This document shows positions 27,744 through 37,241 of a stretch of 64,000 nucleotides of DNA, piece after piece. Each line of letters begins with the position of its first letter. Position 1 is the stretch's first letter. Both the position numbers and the translations under genes were made by a program. The notes beneath the pieces are model-generated. The model saw only the letters and a list, made by a program, of their open reading frames with translations. It was not told the origin of the DNA and did no database searches. Source of the DNA: Agrobacterium fabrum str. C58. GTDB lineage: Bacteria > Pseudomonadota > Alphaproteobacteria > Rhizobiales > Rhizobiaceae. The stretch covers positions 618,001 to 682,000 of the forward strand of contig NC_003062.2 of the NCBI RefSeq assembly GCF_000092025.1, in the 5' to 3' direction.

Positions 27744-30182
27744 ATGGTATCGACTTTTCTCAGCTACGACCTCATCAACCGCGATATGAAATCAAGCATT
27801 TCGCGCGTGTCGCAGCAGGGGCTCGTGGAGCGGCAGACGAAATATTACAAGGAGAACATCGGCAATGTGAAAAGCGTCGATGAGTTCCTCGGTAACTACC
27901 AGCTCTATTCCTATGCCATGGATGCCTTCGGTCTCGGCGAGATGACCTATGCCAAGGCCTTCATGAAAAAGGTGCTGGAAAGCGATCTGAACGACCAGAA
28001 CAGTTTCGCCAACAAGCTGACCGACGAACGGTATCGCGAATTTGCCGCCTCCTTCAACTTCACGGCGTCGACGAAGACGGTCCAGACGGATGCGCAGCTC
28101 GACAAGATGATCGGTCTTTATGATACGTCGATCACCAATTTGAACGGCAGCCTTGCGGAAGAGACGCGTTATTACAAGGCGATCATTGGCACGGTGACGA
28201 ATGCCGATCAGCTGCTGCGCAACGATCGGACGCGCGCCTATATCTTCCAGGTCTTCAACATCGATGAGAAGACCTATTCCTACGCCCATATCAAGGGATT
28301 GATGACGAGTGACGTCAACGATCCCAATAGCTACATCAACCAGAACTACGGCGCGGCCTATAATGACGCGGTCGAAAAGCTGACGATGAAGGGCAATATC
28401 GAACTGCATGCGCAGGTCACGGCCCGCATTACGGCGATTGATACCGACCTTGCCGGCACCGGTCTGACGGCCGAGGAGCGCACGAAGCTCGAGGCGGAAA
28501 AGGTGACCCGCCAGAACCAGCTGACCCAGCTTGAGGCCGTTCTGCCGCCAAAGGATCAATGGGACGCGAAGCTCGCGGCGATCAAGGCGGAGCAGACAAC
28601 GCTGTCGAACGCCGTCACGCAATATAACAAGATGGCGCAGATCGCCAATGCTTTCGAATTCAAGAATGACGGTACGGTGGATGCCGGCGGGGCGCAGACG
28701 GCGGACAAACTGAAAGCCATCACGGACTCCTATATTGGCAGCGCACCGCGTGTGACACCGACCGTCGCCACGCTGAACCGCGATTATTTCGAATCGAAGA
28801 TTGGTTCCATCACGACGGTAGAGGAACTGATGTCGGACGCGCGGCTTCTCAATTATGTCAGAACGGCCTTCGACCTGAATGACCTCACTATCGTGCCCGC
28901 AACGATCAAGAACATCCTCACCAGCGATCTCAGCGATCCGAACAATTACATCGCGACCATGGGCAAGAACGACAAACGTTACCTCGCCCTGAAAAACGCA
29001 TTCAATTTTCTCCCAGATGGAACGCTTGCGGCCGGCACGACGCCGCAGACGACGACCCAGACCGCCACGACCACCAGCGGTTACATGACCCATTACAACG
29101 ATGCGGACGACGCTGCAGACGCAAAGGCGCTTTCACTGTTCAAGAGCAGCATAAGCAAGGTCACGAGCGTCAATGATTTCCTCGGAACCAACGCCGTCTA
29201 TACCTATGCGCTGAGAGCCGTCGGTCTCGATCCCGCCAAGGTCAACATCTCCGATATCCAGAGAGTGCTGACCAGCGACCTGCAGGATAAAAAGAGCTAT
29301 GTTTATACGCTGAAGGACGACCGATACGTGAAGCTCGCCGAACTCTTCAACTTCACGAAGGACGGTTCGGTAGGTTCACCCATTCTGGCGCAGTCGGAAA
29401 TCGAGCTGCAGACCATGTCGGCCGACTACATCAAGAAGAAATCGGCTTTCGGTACCGAAAAGGACAAAGAAGCCGCCCAGACTGAGGCGAAGTATTTCTC
29501 AGGCGAGATGCAGAAGATCAAGACGCTCAGTGAATTTCTGGCCAATGACCGCCTGACCAAATTCGCGATGGAATCGCTCGGTATCGACCCCAAGAGCGTC
29601 ACCAAAGAGCAGCTGCAGAAAATCTTCACCTCGAACCTTGATGACAAGAACAGCTACGTCAACAAGGAGATGGACCCGGTCTTCCGTCGCCTTGTCACCG
29701 CCTTCAATTTCGACACGGAAGGCAAGCTCCTTCATGAAGACCGCAGTGCGATCCAGACCCGGCGCGGTCTCTATGAAACGCTCGACAATTATCTGACCCA
29801 GACCCTGGAATCGCAGGCCGGCGAAGAAAACGCCGGTGTGCGACTGGCGCTCTATTTCAAGCGCATGGCGGCCGGGACGACGTCCTATTATTCGATCCTT
29901 GCCGATACCGCGATCCAGAACTTCATCAAGACCACCTTCGGTATTCCGGACGAACTCGGCAACGCCAATGTCGATACGCAGGTGGCTATGATGAAGAAAT
30001 ACTTCGATATCAAGGATTTTCAGGATCCGGATAAGGTCAAGAAGCTGATTGCCCGTTTCACCATCATGTATGACAACAAGCAGAACGTCGCCGATCCGAT
30101 CATGACGCTGTTTAATGGCAGCGGCTCGGCGGGTATCAGCGGCGACACGCTGCTGGCGGTCGCAACGTTGCGGGCACGATAA
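27744..30182 (+). CDS. large flagellar-type DUF1217 protein with six modules
   Basis: An 812-residue cytosolic-type protein made of repeated DUF1217 modules. Each has the form YxxxIxxVxSVxEFLxNxxLxxYAxxAFGL, then a segment like ILTSDLxDxNSYI and often ends in FNF. I count six, beginning near residues 34, 141, 351, 460, 586 and 698; the last is the most divergent. DUF1217 proteins are rhizobial and usually sit in the flagellar cluster, often with one or two modules. This one stands alone with its own AGGGGG ribosome-site region. Its role is probably related to motility, by family only. Confidence 0.85.
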   Translation: MVSTFLSYDLINRDMKSSISRVSQQGLVERQTKYYKENIGNVKSVDEFLGNYQLYSYAMDAFGLGEMTYAKAFMKKVLESDLNDQNSFANKLTDERYREFAASFNFTASTKTVQTDAQLDKMIGLYDTSITNLNGSLAEETRYYKAIIGTVTNADQLLRNDRTRAYIFQVFNIDEKTYSYAHIKGLMTSDVNDPNSYINQNYGAAYNDAVEKLTMKGNIELHAQVTARITAIDTDLAGTGLTAEERTKLEAEKVTRQNQLTQLEAVLPPKDQWDAKLAAIKAEQTTLSNAVTQYNKMAQIANAFEFKNDGTVDAGGAQTADKLKAITDSYIGSAPRVTPTVATLNRDYFESKIGSITTVEELMSDARLLNYVRTAFDLNDLTIVPATIKNILTSDLSDPNNYIATMGKNDKRYLALKNAFNFLPDGTLAAGTTPQTTTQTATTTSGYMTHYNDADDAADAKALSLFKSSISKVTSVNDFLGTNAVYTYALRAVGLDPAKVNISDIQRVLTSDLQDKKSYVYTLKDDRYVKLAELFNFTKDGSVGSPILAQSEIELQTMSADYIKKKSAFGTEKDKEAAQTEAKYFSGEMQKIKTLSEFLANDRLTKFAMESLGIDPKSVTKEQLQKIFTSNLDDKNSYVNKEMDPVFRRLVTAFNFDTEGKLLHEDRSAIQTRRGLYETLDNYLTQTLESQAGEENAGVRLALYFKRMAAGTTSYYSILADTAIQNFIKTTFGIPDELGNANVDTQVAMMKKYFDIKDFQDPDKVKKLIARFTIMYDNKQNVADPIMTLFNGSGSAGISGDTLLAVATLRAR

Positions 30183-30195
30183 GCCGACAACAGAA

Positions 30196-30218
30196 AGGCC
30201 GGGCTATCCGGCCTTAGG
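30196..30218 (+). terminator. hairpin after the DUF1217 gene
   Basis: Perfect stem AAGGCCGG / CCGGCCTT with a 5-base loop, 14 bases after the DUF1217 stop and just before the convergent LysR gene. The T tail is minimal. Confidence 0.7.
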
Positions 30219-30222
30219 CATC

Positions 30223-31173
30223 TCACCATCCCGGCAGCATATGCCCGGCGCGCAGGCGCGGCATCTTGGGGTAGGTCTTCACATCACTGTCCATCTCGTC
30301 GACAACGCTCATCGGCGAGATATTATCGAGGCAGGCGGTGATGTGGTCGGTAATGGCGTTCACCAGCGAAGGCGAGAGACCGGGGCGCTTCATCAGGCCG
30401 ATCTGCACCGGCGGCAGCGGTGGGAAACCATCGGCGGCGGTCAGCACCTTCATGCCGGTGCGCAGCGCCGATTCCGGCAGCACCGAAACGGCCATGCCCG
30501 CCAGCACCGCGGCGGCGACCACGGTGGAAGACCAGCTTGTGAACAGAACCTGATAATCCCGCCCGTCGGCATCGAGCGCCGAACAGGCAAGCTGGCGCCA
30601 GTGGCAATCGCGCCGCCCGACGGCGAGCGGCACCGGCGCGTCGTCCTTCAGCGGATGGTTGGCGGAGGCGACCCAGCAGAGCGGCTCGGTTCGCACCACA
30701 TCGGAGGAGCGTGCACGGGGATTATGGGTAACGAGCGCGATATCCAGTTCGCCGCGCGCCATTTTTTCGGCAAGGCTGACCGAAGGTTCGCAGACGATAT
30801 AAAGCTCGACATTCGGATGGGTCTTGGCGAAACGCCCGATGATTTCAGGCATGTAGCGGTCGGCATAGTCATCAGGGGTGCCGATGCGCAGCGTGCCTTC
30901 CAGCCGGTTGTCATCGAAGGCGGCGATCGCCTCATTGTTGAGGCGGATGATGCGGCGGGCATAATTCATCAGCTTTTCGCCCTCCGCGGTCAGGCGATTG
31001 CCTCGGCCGTCTTTTGCAAAGAGCTGTTTGCCGATGCGTTCTTCAAGTCGCCGCATCTGCATGGAGACGGCGGATTGCGTCTTGAAAACGCGGTCAGCGG
31101 CTTTGGTAAAGCTGCCCGTATCGATGATGGCGATGAAGGTATGCAGCTGGTCGATGTCGAGAGGTGCGGACAT
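30223..31173 (-). CDS. LysR-family transcriptional regulator
   Basis: A 316-residue LysR regulator. The N-terminal winged helix (residues 5-65) reads LDIDQLHTFIAIIDTGSFTKAADRVFKTQSAVSMQMRRLEERIG (split here for reading), and the effector-binding domain begins LRIGTPDDYADRYMPEIIGRF. It is divergent from a DUF1127 gene with about 200 bases between, and a palindrome at 31181-31201 lies just in front of its start, which suggests autoregulation and control of the neighbour. The effector is unknown. Confidence 0.9.
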   Translation of the reverse strand: MSAPLDIDQLHTFIAIIDTGSFTKAADRVFKTQSAVSMQMRRLEERIGKQLFAKDGRGNRLTAEGEKLMNYARRIIRLNNEAIAAFDDNRLEGTLRIGTPDDYADRYMPEIIGRFAKTHPNVELYIVCEPSVSLAEKMARGELDIALVTHNPRARSSDVVRTEPLCWVASANHPLKDDAPVPLAVGRRDCHWRQLACSALDADGRDYQVLFTSWSSTVVAAAVLAGMAVSVLPESALRTGMKVLTAADGFPPLPPVQIGLMKRPGLSPSLVNAITDHITACLDNISPMSVVDEMDSDVKTYPKMPRLRAGHMLPGW

Positions 31174-31180
31174 GGAGTGT

Positions 31181-31201
31181 CATCCATCAGAATGATTGAT
31201 G
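31181..31201. promoter_or_regulatory. palindrome in front of the LysR gene
   Basis: Imperfect inverted repeat CATCcATCA-gaa-TGATtGATG, 8 bases upstream of the LysR start codon. Its position suits autorepression. Prediction only. Confidence 0.5.
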
Positions 31202-31375
31202 TCTCACATTAGAAACATTCGTTGGACTGATCAATAGTCTTGCGACATTTTGACACCAAGCAAATCAGTATCAACCTGGGCCGACGAGACGTCGGGCCAC
31301 CAACCCAAGGCAGCTTCTCGCGCGCGGTGCGTCGGGGGCGGTGCCGCATCGTGCCGTTACGGAAGGATAAGTATC

Positions 31376-31669
31376 ATGCGCACGGCAGAACGGAGAATGG
31401 AACTGGAACTTGTAACCGCACGGCCGGGGGACGCCTGGCGTCGCGCCGCTGTACTGGGTGTATCCGGCGTTAAAACGTTCGTGCAGCGCATCTACAATCG
31501 TATCGTGGCCAATGGTCTCACGGAACTTGATGACCGCCTTCTTGCCGATATCGGTCTGGTGCGGTCTGACGTCAGCGATGCTCTCAATACCGGCCTGTTG
31601 GAAGATCCGACGTCCCATCTCACCCGCGCTGCGCGCAAACGCGCGGTCACGCGTTTCAAGACGCTTTGA
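31376..31669 (+). CDS. DUF1127 domain protein
   Basis: A 97-residue protein with a C-terminal DUF1127 motif NGLTELDDRLLADIGLVRSDV. Small DUF1127 proteins in Agrobacterium and related bacteria have been linked to phosphate, carbon metabolism and RNA turnover, but the role of this longer type is open. GGAAGGA precedes the ATG at 31376. It is divergent from the LysR gene. The gene is followed by a 3' region of about 120 bases ending in a terminator. Confidence 0.82.
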   Translation: MRTAERRMELELVTARPGDAWRRAAVLGVSGVKTFVQRIYNRIVANGLTELDDRLLADIGLVRSDVSDALNTGLLEDPTSHLTRAARKRAVTRFKTL

Positions 31670-31760
31670 AATTCCGCCTCCGGTAGACCTCCAGCTGCCG
31701 GACGTGGCTTCCAGCCGCAAGGTTTTCCCCGCAGGGTGATTTGCCAATAGCCCTGCCTTT

Positions 31761-31800
31761 GCCCGGTGTCAGGCCCCTCGGCCGCGCCGGGCTTTTTTAT
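31761..31800 (+). terminator. terminator after the DUF1127 gene
   Basis: Stem GCCCGG / CCGGGC with a 20-base loop that can fold further, followed by six T residues, about 90 bases after the DUF1127 stop. Confidence 0.75.
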
Positions 31801-31841
31801 GGCCCGGCTTTACCTCACCGGCGCAGCTTACCGGCAATGCC

Positions 31842-33215
31842 TCAATACTGATATTCCTCGAACACCGGCACCACCGAACCGCCCCAGCGGCCGTTATAAA
31901 GTGCAAGCAGGTCTTCGGCGAGCGTGGTCTTCTTGGCCAGAACCTCGTCTAGCGATGACAGGAACACGGTCTCGTCCTGACCTTCGCCATTCAGCCGCTT
32001 GCGGTTTTTCAGGCCGGTACGGGAAATGTCGAGCACCTGGCGGGCAATGCCGAGAAGCGGCTTGCCGGCAATCTCGGCCGCCAGCCCCTTCGCTGGCACG
32101 GCGTTGCGCAGTGCGATCACCTCATCGAAGCTCCAATCGGCGGTCAGCGCATCGGCAGCGTCGAGGGCCTCCTGATTATAGAGAAGGCCGACCCAGAAGG
32201 CGGGCAGGGCGCAGATGCGCCGCCACGGGCCGCCATCGGCGCCGCGCATTTCGAGGAAACGCTTCAGGCGCACATCGGGGAACAGCGTGGAGAGGTGGTT
32301 CGTCCAGTCGCCCATGGTCGGTTCCCATGCGGCGATTTCACCCTTCAGCGCCCCGTTCATGAACTGGCGGAAGGTGACATGGGTGCAATCGTGATATTTG
32401 CCGTCGCGCACGATGAAATACATCGGCACATCAAGCGCCCATTCGACATAATCCTTGAAGCCGAAATCGTCACTGAAGGTGAAGGGCAGCACGCCGGAGC
32501 GGCGATTGTCGGTATCGCGCCAGATATCGCCGCGCCAGGACAGAAGACCGTTAGGCTTGCCCTCGGTAAAGGGCGAAGAGGCAAAGAGCGCCGTCGCCAG
32601 CGATTGCAACTTCATGGAAACGCGCATCTTCTGGCGCATGTCCGCTTCGGAGGAGAAGTCGAGGTTAACCTGGATGGTGCAGGTGCGGTACATCATGTCG
32701 AGACCCTTGGTCCCGACTTTCGGCATGTAGCGCGTCATGATCGCGTAGCGCGATTTCGGCATGCGCGGGGTCTCGTCGGAAGTCCACAGCGGGCTGCCGC
32801 CGATGCCGAGGAAACGGATGCCCATCGGCTCGGCCACTTCCCGCAGGGTTGCCAGATGCTGGTTGGATTCCTTGCAGGTCTGGTGCAGGTTTTCGAGCGG
32901 CGCGCCAGACAGTTCGAACTGGCCGCCCGGCTCGATGGAGATGGCGCCCATGCCGTGCTGTTCGCCAAGGCCGATGATGTTTTCACCGTCCATGATCGGC
33001 TCCCAGCCGAGCTTTTCCTGCATGCCCTTCAGCAGTGCCGAAATGCTGGCCTCGCCGAAATAGGGAACAGGGCTGTTATCCTTGCGGAAAAAGGCGAATT
33101 TCTCATGTTCGGTGCCGATGCGGAAATCCGCTTCAGCCCTGCAACCGGCCGCCAGATAGTCGGTAAGCTCCGTGACGGAGGAGAGGGGTGTCTGGTCGGT
33201 CGTGTCGCGTGCCAT
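31842..33215 (-). CDS. gshA: glutamate-cysteine ligase
   Basis: First enzyme of glutathione synthesis: ATP-dependent joining of glutamate and cysteine. The 457 residues match the plant-like type found in alphaproteobacteria, with FRIGTEHEKFAFFRKDNSPVPY at the N-terminus, ENIIGLGEQHGMGAISIEPGGQFELSGAPL, YRTCTIQVNLDFSSEADM and ending in VPVFEEYQY. Length is normal for this type. It lies after rsmE on the same strand with a gap of about 120 bases. Confidence 0.94.
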   Translation of the reverse strand: MARDTTDQTPLSSVTELTDYLAAGCRAEADFRIGTEHEKFAFFRKDNSPVPYFGEASISALLKGMQEKLGWEPIMDGENIIGLGEQHGMGAISIEPGGQFELSGAPLENLHQTCKESNQHLATLREVAEPMGIRFLGIGGSPLWTSDETPRMPKSRYAIMTRYMPKVGTKGLDMMYRTCTIQVNLDFSSEADMRQKMRVSMKLQSLATALFASSPFTEGKPNGLLSWRGDIWRDTDNRRSGVLPFTFSDDFGFKDYVEWALDVPMYFIVRDGKYHDCTHVTFRQFMNGALKGEIAAWEPTMGDWTNHLSTLFPDVRLKRFLEMRGADGGPWRRICALPAFWVGLLYNQEALDAADALTADWSFDEVIALRNAVPAKGLAAEIAGKPLLGIARQVLDISRTGLKNRKRLNGEGQDETVFLSSLDEVLAKKTTLAEDLLALYNGRWGGSVVPVFEEYQY

Positions 33216-33333
33216 GGCTTACCTTGTTATGACGTCAATGTTGCCGCGAGGCATATGATTGGCAGATAGGGCCGGATCGTATCCGGTGGCAAATGAATTT
33301 CTTTTAAAGATGCATGAAGCGCAATGGTGCCCC

Positions 33334-34071
33334 TCAGTTCCAGTCGCCGATAACAGCCTGAATGACGGCGAGTGCGGCGACGGCGGCCGTGTCGGCCCGC
33401 AATATGCGCGGCCCGAGCGGGATCGGGGTGACGAAGGCAAGGCTGCGCAGCAACGCCCGTTCCTCCTCGGAAAAACCGCCTTCCGGGCCGACCAGCAGCG
33501 CGATTTTGCGTTCCTTGACGGCCTGCAGGATCGGCAGCGGATTTTGGCCCGCATCGCCTTCGTCGCAATAGATGATGCGACGGTCTTCCGGCCAGGTCTC
33601 CAGCATCTCTTTCAGCTTCACCGGCTCTGCCACTTCGGGCAGGGACAGAATGCCGCATTGTTCGGCGGCCTCGATGGCATTGGCGCGCAGTTTTTCGCTA
33701 TTGTGGATCTTGCCCTGAACATGCTGCGTCATCACCGGCTGCAACAGGCCAGCACCCATCTCCACCGCCTTCTGCACCAGATAATCCATGCGCCCGACTT
33801 TCAGCGGGGCGAAGAGATAATGCAGCTCCGCGGCATCCGGTTGCGGCCGCGTCTGTTCGAGCGGAACGAGGCTAATCTTCTTGCGGCTCGGAAAGGAGAG
33901 CTTCGCTTTCCATTCGCCGTCGCGGCCGTTGAACAGCAGGATTTCCGCGCCGTCGGTCATGCGCAGCACATTGGCGAGATAGTTGAACTGTTCGCCCGTC
34001 GCCTCCTGCGCCACACCCTCGGAAAGGGAGGCTTCGATGAACAGGCGTTGCATCCGGAAATTTGCGCGCAT
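33334..34071 (-). CDS. rsmE: 16S rRNA m3U1498 methyltransferase
   Basis: RsmE methylates U1498 of 16S rRNA at N3. The 245-residue protein has a N-terminal PUA-like part ([22 protein letters not shown]) and a C-terminal SPOUT knot methyltransferase with [17 protein letters not shown] and [20 protein letters not shown], the family signature. The ATG at 34071 gives four residues before MQRLF; ATG at 34059 is an alternative. It is downstream of the phosphate transporter gene by 18 bases. Confidence 0.93.
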   Translation of the reverse strand: MRANFRMQRLFIEASLSEGVAQEATGEQFNYLANVLRMTDGAEILLFNGRDGEWKAKLSFPSRKKISLVPLEQTRPQPDAAELHYLFAPLKVGRMDYLVQKAVEMGAGLLQPVMTQHVQGKIHNSEKLRANAIEAAEQCGILSLPEVAEPVKLKEMLETWPEDRRIIYCDEGDAGQNPLPILQAVKERKIALLVGPEGGFSEEERALLRSLAFVTPIPLGPRILRADTAAVAALAVIQAVIGDWN

Positions 34072-34089
34072 GGGATTTCGGTTTCAGCG

Positions 34090-35595
34090 TCAGAGGAAAA
34101 GGAAGGACAGGAGCCAGTAGAGCAGCGCCGCAAGTGTTGCGCTTGCGGGAACGGTGACCACCCAGGCGGCGATGATCGTCATGAAATGCGAGCGCCGGAC
34201 AAGATAACGGCGGCGCACCTCGGAGGGATTGTCCAGATATCTAGGGGTGCGGCGGGGTTCGCCCGTGCCTGACTGGACGAGTTCCTGCCGCCGCCTTGAC
34301 GCCTGTGTGTACCATTCGCGGAAGAAGCCGACGCCGAACACCGCGCCGATTGCCGTATGGGTGGTGCTAACAGGCAGACCAAAACGCGAGGCGACGAGAA
34401 CGGTCAGCGCCGTTGCCACGGAAACGCAAAAGGCGCGCATCGGATTGAGCTTGGTGATCTGTTCACCGACAAGGCGGATGAGGCGCGGGCCATAGAGAAG
34501 AATGCCGCAGGACAGCCCGAAGGCACCGACAAGCATCACCCAGAGCGGCGCGCGCGCGGATGTCTGCACCGCTTCATCGTGCAGGGCCCGCACGATGGCG
34601 ACGACAGGACCGATGGCGTTCGACACGTCATTTGCCCCATGGGCAAAGGACATCAGGCCGGCGGCGAGAACGAGCGGCCACTGGAACAGTATCCGAAGCG
34701 ACTGGTTGCGGTTTTCCAGTCCTTCCGACTGTTTGCGGATGATCGGCACGCAGAGCCGCCAGGCGAGAAGGCCGGTCACCAGCCCTATGATACTGGCATG
34801 ACCAAGCGAGACATGCATCAGCTGGCGCAATCCGACCCAGATGAGATAGGCCATGAAAACGCCAGCCATCAGGCCAATGAGAACCGGAACCCACCGTCGC
34901 GCGGCGTCGATCTTGTCGTCGCGGTAAACGATGAATTCCTTGATGAAAGTAAGGATGGCGATGGCGATGGCGGCACTGATGAAGGGCGCGAGCACCCAGG
35001 CAAAGGCGATACTGCCCAGCGACAGCCATTCGACCGCTTTTGCCCCATAGGCGGCCATGCCCGCCCCGGCAACCCCGCCGACCACCGTGTGCGTGGTGGA
35101 AATCGGCGCCCGGGTCCAGGTCGATATGTTGACGAGAAGGCCGGCAGCAAGAAGCGCCGAAAGCATCGCCCAGGAAAATGCAGTCCTGTCGGGAATAGTC
35201 TCAACGTTGATGATGCCGCTCGAAATCGTCTCGACGACATTGCCGCCGGTGATCAGCGCGCCGGCGATCTCGCAGATGGCGGCGACGATGAGCGCGACCG
35301 CTAGCGGCATCGCCTTGGCGCCGACCGCAGGGCCGACATTGTTCGTCACGTCATTTGCGCCGATGTTGATGGCCATATAGGCGCCAAGGGCAACGGCCGC
35401 GATGATGATTACCGAGCCCGCGGTGCCGGTGACGAAAGCACCGGCGAAGACGGCCGCGAGCACAACGAACATGAACCCCGCGCCAAGGCCGGCAAGCTGC
35501 TGCGTGACATGCAGCGTCGCTTCTTCGACACGGGTAATCTTGTCGAGATCCTTGTCGAGCGTCGGCTTCATGTTCGATGGCGGCTTCGTTGCCAT
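34090..35595 (-). CDS. pit: PiT-family inorganic phosphate transporter
   Basis: A 501-residue integral membrane phosphate permease of the PiT family. Both signature repeats are visible: INIGANDVTNNVGPAVGAKAM in the N-terminal half (written here in part) and SFAHGANDVSNAIGPVVAIV in the C-terminal half, each in an inverted topology domain, together with repeated FGLPVSTTHTAIGAVFG / RAPISTTHTVVGGVAG loops. About ten membrane helices. The ATG at 35595 has GAGG five bases upstream. It probably serves low-affinity phosphate uptake. Confidence 0.94.
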   Translation of the reverse strand: MATKPPSNMKPTLDKDLDKITRVEEATLHVTQQLAGLGAGFMFVVLAAVFAGAFVTGTAGSVIIIAAVALGAYMAINIGANDVTNNVGPAVGAKAMPLAVALIVAAICEIAGALITGGNVVETISSGIINVETIPDRTAFSWAMLSALLAAGLLVNISTWTRAPISTTHTVVGGVAGAGMAAYGAKAVEWLSLGSIAFAWVLAPFISAAIAIAILTFIKEFIVYRDDKIDAARRWVPVLIGLMAGVFMAYLIWVGLRQLMHVSLGHASIIGLVTGLLAWRLCVPIIRKQSEGLENRNQSLRILFQWPLVLAAGLMSFAHGANDVSNAIGPVVAIVRALHDEAVQTSARAPLWVMLVGAFGLSCGILLYGPRLIRLVGEQITKLNPMRAFCVSVATALTVLVASRFGLPVSTTHTAIGAVFGVGFFREWYTQASRRRQELVQSGTGEPRRTPRYLDNPSEVRRRYLVRRSHFMTIIAAWVVTVPASATLAALLYWLLSFLFL

Positions 35596-35757
35596 TCACA
35601 CCTCGTTTGCCAGCATTCCCTTTCGTCCGGCAGCGTCGCAGGTTGAAGGCAATTTACAGAAAGACTGTTACATCGCGCACATCTTTCCAAAAGAAAAGAC
35701 GGGAAGAGCAGATGTCGGAGAACCAAACTCCACATTGCCACTCTTCGGGCGACGGCG

Positions 35758-36237
35758 CTATTGCGAATGCGCCATCCGCTTGTCGAAAGCGAGCATCAGC
35801 GCTTTCAGTTCCGGCTCGTTGACGCGTTTTCCGGCTTCCCTGGGACTGACCCATTCCAGCCGTCGCGCGTCCTTTTCCGGAAAGCTGTCGCGCATTTCCG
35901 AAACTTCGAGCAGATGCACCTGAACCTTGCATGGCACGTTGATGCCGCTGTTCAGCTTCTTCTCATATTCGTAATAACCGAAAGGCGCCTTTTCAACCGT
36001 GCCTTTGACACCGGCTTCTTCATAGGCTTCCTGTTCGGCCACCGCATGGGCCTTTTTGTTGGCCATCGGCCAGCCCTTGGGAATGACCCACCGTCCGGTG
36101 TCACGGCTGGTCAGCAGCAGCACTTCCGGCTCCGGATTGCTCTTGGACAATCGATAGCACAGCGCCGCATATTGCTGTCGCGGCGGTCTGCGCAACATCA
36201 AGCCAACATCTGTCGCCAATCGATTCAAAATCTTCAA
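35758..36237 (-). CDS. NUDIX hydrolase with degenerate box
   Basis: A 159-residue NUDIX-fold protein resembling the diphosphoinositol-phosphate/dinucleotide polyphosphate type (RDTGRWVIPKGWPMANK). The NUDIX box at residues 55-77 keeps Gly55, Glu70, Glu73, Glu74 and Gly76, but the usual Glu at position 7 is Lys61 and the usual Arg is Gln69. The metal-binding EXXEE core is intact, so activity is plausible. The substrate cannot be deduced. ATG at 36237 is used. It is upstream of the PiT gene with about 160 bases between. Confidence 0.85.
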   Translation of the reverse strand: MKILNRLATDVGLMLRRPPRQQYAALCYRLSKSNPEPEVLLLTSRDTGRWVIPKGWPMANKKAHAVAEQEAYEEAGVKGTVEKAPFGYYEYEKKLNSGINVPCKVQVHLLEVSEMRDSFPEKDARRLEWVSPREAGKRVNEPELKALMLAFDKRMAHSQ

Positions 36238-36494
36238 TCCGAATAAATCCTCTTCGTCGGGTAGTGATAATTGCTAATATAGAGACGCTGCAAGTTACGC
36301 CAATCCCCCTTTACCCATAACCCACTACTGTCTTCATGCTGATGAAGCATTTGGGCAAGGGATGTGGGCGATTTGCGAACAAAGTTGCGACCGGGTGGTT
36401 CCCCGGCCGGACAGCCCGATGCGGTAACGCGCTCTCTGCCTGCCTTCAAGCCATTCAGAATGCAAATCCGCTATGAATTATGGCCGGTACTGCT

Positions 36495-37241
36495 TTAGCG
36501 GGGGTTCAGTCCCCAGTGCCGCAGGCCTTCGATCACGCCATCCGCTTCTTTCGCGGTCGAGTGAAAAAAGCGATTGTCCTGATGCGCCAGCGAGACAAGC
36601 TCAGGCAGGGCATTGCCCACGATCACGCCGCGGATAGTCTTCAACTCAAACATCGCACGGTCATTGCCAGTATCACCCGAGACCACTGATTCGTCGAGGC
36701 CGATGCGCAATTGTCCACACAACCATGCAAGTGCCGCGCCTTTGTCGGCGGCCTTCGGCAATATGTCGAGGTCGCGATCGCTGGAATAAACGATACGAGC
36801 GTCAATATCGGCGGCCAGAAGCGCGGCCTCGATCTCGCCGAGCGCGGCGGCATCGGCGTCATGCAGGAACCAGCTCGATTTCAGGCCGTGCTGATAACGC
36901 TCCTCCTGCATCGTCACGCCCGCAATGCGGTTCATGACATCGGCAATCTTCCGCGGGTCAAAACCGGTGCCGAGCGACTGTGTATAGGCGGTTTCCAGTT
37001 CGCTGCGTTTTTTTGCATGCAGCATGGTGCCGACACCGCCGATGATGTAGTCCGGCTGCGGCAGCGGCACCTCTTCCAAAAGGGCAAGCTGATCGTCGAT
37101 CAACCGGCCGCTGTTGAAGACCAGAACCGGGCGAAGATCATCCGGCAGTGCGTGCCAGAAATCGCGGAACCGCCGCGTGGCGTCATTATCGCCGACGACG
37201 GTTCCGTCAAGATCGGTGGAAAGAAGACGAAGCGGTTTCAA
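36495..37241 (-). CDS. mfppB: mannosylfructose-phosphate phosphatase
   Basis: HAD-superfamily phosphatase of 248 residues, sucrose-phosphate-phosphatase-like. The nucleophile motif is STDLDGTVVGDN (Asp10), and later SGDTGNDRAMFE is the metal-binding motif. The sequence and its coupling to the synthase match the mannosylfructose-6-phosphate phosphatase described in Agrobacterium, which completes synthesis of the osmolyte mannosylfructose. Its ATG overlaps the synthase stop by four bases (ATGA), indicating translational coupling. Confidence 0.92.
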   Translation of the reverse strand: MKPLRLLSTDLDGTVVGDNDATRRFRDFWHALPDDLRPVLVFNSGRLIDDQLALLEEVPLPQPDYIIGGVGTMLHAKKRSELETAYTQSLGTGFDPRKIADVMNRIAGVTMQEERYQHGLKSSWFLHDADAAALGEIEAALLAADIDARIVYSSDRDLDILPKAADKGAALAWLCGQLRIGLDESVVSGDTGNDRAMFELKTIRGVIVGNALPELVSLAHQDNRFFHSTAKEADGVIEGLRHWGLNPR

